A DNA stretch of 64,000 bases, from the NCBI GenBank assembly GCA_009869945.1, contig WIXG01000007.1, positions 551,330-615,329 on the forward strand, read 5' to 3'. The stretch comes from Mesaphorura yosii (Eukaryota > Arthropoda > Collembola > Poduromorpha > Tullbergiidae). The translations under genes and the position numbers were made by a program. Positions 59,293-64,000 of the stretch are shown in pieces. The notes beneath the pieces were generated by a model that saw nothing but the letters and a program-made list of their open reading frames with translations, did no database searches and was not told where the DNA came from. Positions within the stretch are counted from its first letter, which is position 1, and each line of letters starts with the position of its first letter.

Positions 59293-60271
59293 ATGGGACG
59301 CACTCCATCTCATCGCTCCATAAATTTCCATTGTCACAGCGTCGTGCTAAACCTATTCTCATTCTGTATATTCACACTTCTCTTCAATCTCCAACTACAA
59401 TTCTCCTCGATTCGAACGAGTGCCAATACGGAAACCAGTGATTCGTTGCGCTCAATTTCTCTGGACTATAAAATATACGTAGACAATGGCCGGACTGATT
59501 GCTACTTCCAATACGTATTTCCGAATTCCGTGCTGTACATCGACTATCAAGTGCTGAAGGGAGGAGATGGCCAAATTGGTAAGTAGATCGTACAATAGAT
59601 AAGGCTTTGAGACCGGGAGTGGCGGCAGGAGTGACGCTGATTTATTTCAGGGTTTAGCGTCGCTACACCTGGAGGAACGTATGTTCTTCCCCAGGAGTGG
59701 AAAGCTGCTGGAAATTTTCACATTGAAAACGTCCAAGAAGGTGGCTATTATGCCGTGTGCTTGGATAATCAGTTCTCCAAGTTCTCTGCGAAGCTAGTCA
59801 GTCTCTATTTGACAACCTACAAGTAAGTGGCTGGCGTGGTAGAAAATTTTGCGTTTTCAATGCGTTTTCATTTTCAATTTTCCAAATGCAGTGCAGCATC
59901 CTGGGCCCAGTACGCCGATGAGCTGGGACAAATGGAGATAAGCGTCAATGGATCAATCGCCAGTTTAACAGGTAATTTCCTGCAGAAAGTCATACGATCG
60001 AGTGCGGAAGCTTACAACAGTCAAACCTGATCTCGTTGTTACAGCGGTGCATGACAGGATGGAGCGCATTCTCAAGTATCTTCACATTTCGAGGAGTTCA
60101 ACGAGTCGTGATCTCGCCCTGGTGGAAACGAACAACTTTTATGTAACTCTATTCCCAGGCATTCAGTGCATCATCATTGTCGTAGCTGGTTTCTTGCATG
60201 TGACAATTCTCAAGAGTCTGTTCAAGGAACAAAGTAACGTCGGGCATGGAAATTTCAAAGTCAGGTTGTAG
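59293..60271 (+). CDS. p24/TMED family cargo receptor B
   Basis: Exons 59293-59578, 59651-59822, 59892-59971 and 60045-60271 give 254 residues. Long hydrophobic leader (SFCIFTLLFNLQLQF), GOLD domain (DCYFQYVFPNSVLYIDYQVL, GGYYAVCLDNQFSKF), a coiled region and a C-terminal membrane helix (CIIIVVAGFLHVTI) with a short tail LKSLFKEQ. The tail lacks a clear di-lysine but has the conserved hydrophobic-basic start. GOLD sequence is closest to the TMED1/5 (gamma) type by eye. Intron phases 1, 2, 1 are identical to gene C, so the two are tandem duplicates. Confidence 0.9.
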
Positions 60272-60888
60272 AGGAACCTTTATCTTAAAATTATCGCCAA
60301 TCTCCCTAAGATTTTAGCCATCTTCCTACGCGTGTGCTTGCCAAGTCATCCATTTCATACTGTATTTAGAGTAAAAGCCTTCATTAAATCTGTAAATAAA
60401 CAGAATCGTCAAATGAGAAACAATTACGACTGATTAAATTTTTACAGGTGTGCAAAGCATATACTCGTGGAGGCTGTTCTTCAGTGGAGCTCGCCCACCT
60501 TGTTCGCACTGTTCCTCAAGCATGTCATCTCGCTTTCACATAGCAGCTTCCACATTGCTAAGAAGCTGTGAATGCCGAGCAGTGAAGATATGATCAGTTG
60601 TTTCGTTGCTTGGAAGTACAGCGTAGCTATATGCGCATACAGTAGACCGGCCTACGGCAATCTTGCATGCTAATGGATCGTCACGTCAAAAGCGAACAGA
60701 TTGCAAGTTTTTCATACACCGCAGCAGCTTTTCGTACGCGTATGCATAAAATTTCATGCATTATAGCGCAGCAATGCGGTTGTGCACGTAAAATTACGTT
60801 AATTTTAATGTAATTTAGTTTAATTCAGCCATTAGTTTAGTTAAGCAAATTCCCGATTAGACTTGTATAGGCTTCACGAGATTACGCC
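60272..60888. other. Intergenic between p24 genes B and C
   Basis: About 620 bp; AATAAA at about 60398. Several small palindromes (for example cgtacgcgtatgcat near 60735). No gene evidence. Confidence 0.5.
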
Positions 60889-61809
60889 ATGCCAAACTTG
60901 TCTCAAATACTCGTACAAGCTTTTGTGCTTCTGTCCATCTCCATTCAGTTAATTACTGGAATATTTGAAAATGCACCTGGAATTGCGATGGATTACAAAG
61001 TGCACGTGGATGCGGGCAAAGAAGATTGCTACTATCAGTACGTGCATCCAGGATCGACACTGTACGTCGCATTCCAAGTCCTGAGAGGCGGCGATGGACA
61101 GGCAGGCAAGTGCAGTCACTTGTTTAGAGTCTTGCTTGTGCTAATTGCAAAATTTAATCGCAGGATTTGCCGTGAAACATCCAAACGGGCAAATCGTCCA
61201 TCCATATGCTTGGAAAGCGCAGTCTGATTACCAGGAAACAGCAGCGGCTGGAGGCTACTACGCCATTTGCATAGACAACCAATTTTCAAAGTTTGCAAAT
61301 AAGTTGGTAAACATGTACATCACCACCTTCAGGTGCGTGCAACTGTAAACACTGATTAAACGCAAACGGCATCATTGAAGCCTATGACCGTGACATGCTC
61401 TTTAAACTCTTTAGGTACGACGAATGGGAGAAATACTCAAAGGAACTGGAAGCTTTGGACATTAGTGTCAACAATTTTACCACCATCTTATCAAGTTAGT
61501 TCGCTATCGGTGGTGCAAGCCTACCTGATCCGATTGCAGTACGTAACAGTGGCGGTAACCAATCTTGTTTATGGCATTGTAGATGTTGACCAACGCATCG
61601 GACAGTCTCTGCAAGACTTGCAATACTCGCGAGCGAGAGAGGCCAGAGATTTTGCGCTTCTGGAGGACAACAATGCTTACGTCTCGTTTTGGTCAATCAT
61701 ACAATGCTCCGTCATAATTGCGACCACGTCATTCCAAGTGTATTTTGTAAGGAAGTTGTTTAGTGATGGCGAGAAACCAAGCGTGAGAGGTGGGAAAGCA
61801 AGAGCTTAA
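60889..61809 (+). CDS. p24/TMED family cargo receptor C
   Basis: Exons 60889-61105, 61164-61332, 61415-61494 and 61550-61809 give 241 residues. Signal peptide (VQAFVLLSISIQLITG), GOLD domain (DCYYQYVHPGSTLYVAFQVL, GGYYAICIDNQFSKF), coiled linker (QSLQDLQYSRAREARDFALL), membrane segment (SIIQCSVIIATTSFQVYFV) and tail RKLFSDGEKPS. The first intron begins with GC (GCAAGT) where gene B has GT at the homologous position; GC-AG is a known minor class. Acceptor at 61549 chosen to keep the frame. Same orientation as A and B; probably co-evolved duplicates acting in ER-Golgi transport. Confidence 0.9.
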
Positions 61810-62490
61810 AGACTTATAATTTATTGGTTCAATCTGTCGTGTTTTAACGTGTGTAACCTGAACCTCCATTTAAGAAATCTCCAAGCATTCGATATACATA
61901 AATTCAGTCTTTCACAGATTCGCTTCACATACGATTCGTATGTATTTTTTAACCTTGCTGCATATCAAGATATTTACTAGATCTAATCATGTATGATAGA
62001 TGATGATGGTGCGATCTTAAATTGACATTCCAAAACTGCGATTTTGTTAATTTTTTGAAAACAGAAAAGACAATCAATAAACGTATTTTTATATGAACCT
62101 TCGAACTAAAATTCTTGTGAATAAGCGAACAGAGTTCTGGATTTATTGCGGAAGGTTGCAGTTTGCAGTGACAAATCACTTGTTGTTTTAACTCTATAAC
62201 TACAACTGATTCATGTCTAATCTTAATCTTAATTTATTATGGATTTCGTATCGGCAACTTGGTACTGCATTACAGCGTATTCCGTATACAATAAATTATT
62301 GCGTTTAAGCGTTCAGTGTTGCGGTAATTAATTCAATGATTGGTTAATTAAAAATGCGTTTCAGTCTCAAATGGAGTTATTACGAATTGTAAAGCTGGAT
62401 AGCCTGTTGAATTGCTGTCTTCTAGGGATTACTGGCATTCCTTTTCCTGGACTAAATACAATCACTGTCCATTCTTTTCACTGTTTTTCC
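61810..62490. other. AT-rich intergenic
   Basis: Follows p24 gene C; no ORF with recognisable product on either strand. Confidence 0.5.
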
Positions 62491-62865
62491 TCACCCTCGG
62501 CGTGCGAAACGAGGAACCGGATGCGCTGGCACATTCCGCGGCAAATACTGGTTAATGTTGCCAATATGATGAAGCCCCAGCAATTGATCGAAGTAAAGTC
62601 TGACTTGATTGAGCCTGTCTTGATCCATCTGTATTATTGCATTGTGAAGGGCATACACAAACATCCTTTCTTGTCCCATTTCCCACGCTGCAATGTCTGC
62701 TGGATTCATGTTGGGTCGGTAATAATTGTGATCCTGCAGTTGCTGGCCAATTTCAGCCTGATCCACTCCCCCAACACCAGCACCAATTGCCATATCCTTT
62801 AGCTTTGTATTGTTCTCGATCAAATTCTTTCCCAGCAAGAAATTGTATGTCGTATGAAGTTGTCC
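62491..62865 (-). CDS. Coiled-coil-like ORF, possibly one exon of a larger gene
   Basis: An open frame of about 120 codons ending at 62491. Near its start it reads FLLGKNLIENNTKLKD, resembling the LGKxLLExNxxL motif of CDR2/BICD-related coiled-coil proteins. It is followed by a Gly-rich turn and a Met/Gln-rich helix (AALHNAIIQMDQDRLNQV-like). No ATG lies at its upstream limit, so it is probably an internal or last exon; a short upstream exon beginning ATG near 62994 with a GTAAGA donor can be drawn but does not join in frame. Function unknown. Confidence 0.35.
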   Translation of the reverse strand, partial: GQLHTTYNFLLGKNLIENNTKLKDMAIGAGVGGVDQAEIGQQLQDHNYYRPNMNPADIAAWEMGQERMFVYALHNAIIQMDQDRLNQVRLYFDQLLGLHHIGNINQYLPRNVPAHPVPRFARRG

Positions 62866-63433
62866 AAGTTGTTCACTTCATCATCAATGGATGGAGATCG
62901 ATTCTATAAATAAATACAGTTGTGATTACGCGCGCTGACAATTAAGCCCAAGCCAGCAATAAATCTTACTTGCAAATTGTTCTTGTAATTCCTTCATTTT
63001 TCCCAAGTCATTTCAGATTCGACAGAGATTTTAACCACTCAAAAATGGATCAATTGTCAACCATAAACACTTTCACTCTTTTCTGGGTTCCAAAATCGAT
63101 ATTAACACATTACAAACGAAAATTTCACGTGCCGTTATGATCCTACATGGCAATGACTTTTCTTTGTGTTTTTGGGTGTAGATCTTATTTCGAGTGCTTT
63201 CGTAACGTGCGTAACATTGGTTTAATTTAGCACTTGTAGTCATACTACAAGAAAAAGGGTTGTGCTTTGTGTACATACGAAGAAAATTCGCGACTTCATG
63301 AACAGAGTCTCGAAACATGTAGTACGTAATGCACAGACGTAACGTAACTTACGTACAGTGCACTTGGTACAATGTGCACTGAAAAGCTAGCCCGTTGTCC
63401 GTGCCCGTGCAATTAAAGTATAGGTTTGAAATT

Positions 63434-63451
63434 GAAGTTTCGAGAATCTTC
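63434..63451 (+). promoter_or_regulatory. Heat-shock element
   Basis: GAAGTTTCGAGAATCTTC contains four perfect alternating GAA/TTC units at 5-bp spacing, the binding site of trimeric HSF. It lies about 98 bp upstream of the TATA box of the Hsp70 gene. A weaker partial element (TTCAGAA and GATTCTTC) lies at about 63479-63502. Confidence 0.88.
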
Positions 63452-63531
63452 GCGTGCAATCTCATACTGGCGAGTATGTTTCAGAATGCCCCGGATTCTT
63501 CTGTATGAGTCTCTTCTTCTATACACTTTGG

Positions 63532-63539
63532 TATAAAAG
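63532..63539 (+). promoter_or_regulatory. TATA box of Hsp70
   Basis: TATAAAAG downstream of the HSE. Transcription would start near 63562. Downstream the leader is about 330 nt including a probable 5' UTR intron at 63761-63877. Confidence 0.8.
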
Positions 63540-63890
63540 CGGTGTACCTTCCGTTGTCTGACAATTCATTCACAACGCAGAAATCGAAAGGTTGAGACTC
63601 TCTCTGGACAAGACTCACGCAAACCACGTACCATTGTGAGAGACGCATTTGAAACTCAGTAACTACTGTTTGAAACTGTGAGAAGCATTTTCAGTGATTT
63701 TTCGAGTGAAATTATCGTACAACCATATTCTTGAATCAATTCTCTGAATCAATTCAAAAGGTAAGGGAAATAATTCAATTTCCTATATTATACCGTTGGT
63801 CATTCGAAAGACCCATTTTTGAAGGTGTTTGAGAATACTTGTGCTAATCCAGTTTTTATTTGGATTGATTACAAAAGGAAGAGTGTAAAC

Positions 63891-64000
63891 ATGGTTCAGA
63901 TAAAGAAGGCCGCAATTGGAATTGATCTTGGCACCACATACTCGTGTGTTGGTGTCTGGCAGAATGGCAAGGTGGAGATCATCGCGAACGACCAGGGAAA
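63891..64000 (+). CDS. Hsp70: Cytosolic Hsp70 chaperone, N-terminal part only
   Basis: ATP-dependent chaperone. The ATG at 63891 opens [20 protein letters not shown], whose [19 protein letters not shown] is the Hsp70 phosphate-1 signature; the frame runs off the right edge after about 36 codons. Perfect heat-shock element and TATA box upstream indicate heat-inducible expression. Unlike many strongly inducible Hsp70 genes there appears to be an intron in the 5' UTR (donor GTAAGG after 63760, acceptor at 63877), more typical of Hsc70. No signal peptide, so a cytosolic form. Confidence 0.95.
   Translation, partial: MVQIKKAAIGIDLGTTYSCVGVWQNGKVEIIANDQG

Noticed and set aside
1-64000. CRISPR arrays, bacterial operons, rRNA genes
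   Set aside because: No regularly spaced direct repeats, no Shine-Dalgarno-led gene strings and no rRNA-like sequence; gene structure is clearly eukaryotic.

Overview
This is a compact animal (protostome) genome window. Genes are interrupted by short introns (mostly 50-100 nt, GT-AG, with at least two apparent GC-AG), there are no operons or Shine-Dalgarno sites, and both strands are used. An ionotropic receptor of the IR/iGluR family, two nanos genes, an F-box/LRR gene, p24 genes and an arthropod-like Hsp70 promoter point to an arthropod. A fused PHM-PAL amidating enzyme, which Drosophila-type insects have split into separate genes, argues against a typical insect. A springtail-like or other non-pterygote arthropod is my guess, at low confidence.

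Layout. 0-7 kb: left-edge TTLL-like gene with broken reading frame; PPP2R3C (PP2A B'' gamma) and ALKBH1 divergently arranged; a secretory ISG12/IFI27-like gene. 7.5-12.7 kb: three tandem retinol-dehydrogenase-like SDR genes. 13.4-16.6 kb: a broken SEC14-like copy followed by an intact, apparently secreted SEC14-like gene whose third intron carries a terminal-inverted-repeat element with a FLYWCH zinc-finger ORF. 17.4-23.2 kb: RPGRIP1L-like ciliary protein and PABPN1. 23.4-25.3 kb: an unrecognised, frame-disrupted gene and a tiny ORF. 25.3-29.1 kb: no gene seen. 29.1-33.9 kb: villin (six gelsolin repeats plus headpiece). 34.2-35.4 kb: decayed C2H2 zinc-finger gene. 36.4-39.9 kb: bifunctional PAM. 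41.1-43.4 kb: an inverted-repeat element just upstream of stathmin. 43.9-46.2 kb: an ionotropic receptor, with a broken membrane-protein-like ORF next to it. 47.7-54.6 kb: two divergent nanos paralogues flanking a two-finger C2H2 gene. 55.5-57.4 kb: F-box/LRR. 57.7-61.8 kb: three tandem p24/TMED genes. 62.5 kb: a coiled-coil-like ORF. 63.4-64 kb: heat-shock promoter and the first codons of Hsp70.

I built spliced models by eye for most genes. PPP2R3C, ALKBH1, the ISG12-like gene, three SDRs, SEC14, RPGRIP1L, PABPN1, villin, stathmin, the IR, both nanos genes, the C2H2 gene, F-box and the p24 genes all give complete frames divisible by three. The frame breaks seen elsewhere are therefore concentrated in duplicated or unrecognised genes and look like decay rather than uniform sequence error. 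The most unusual items are the second nanos, whose second zinc knuckle has retroviral-type spacing, the FLYWCH-carrying intronic element, the ISG12 domain placed behind a signal peptide and a membrane segment, and the secreted SEC14 protein.
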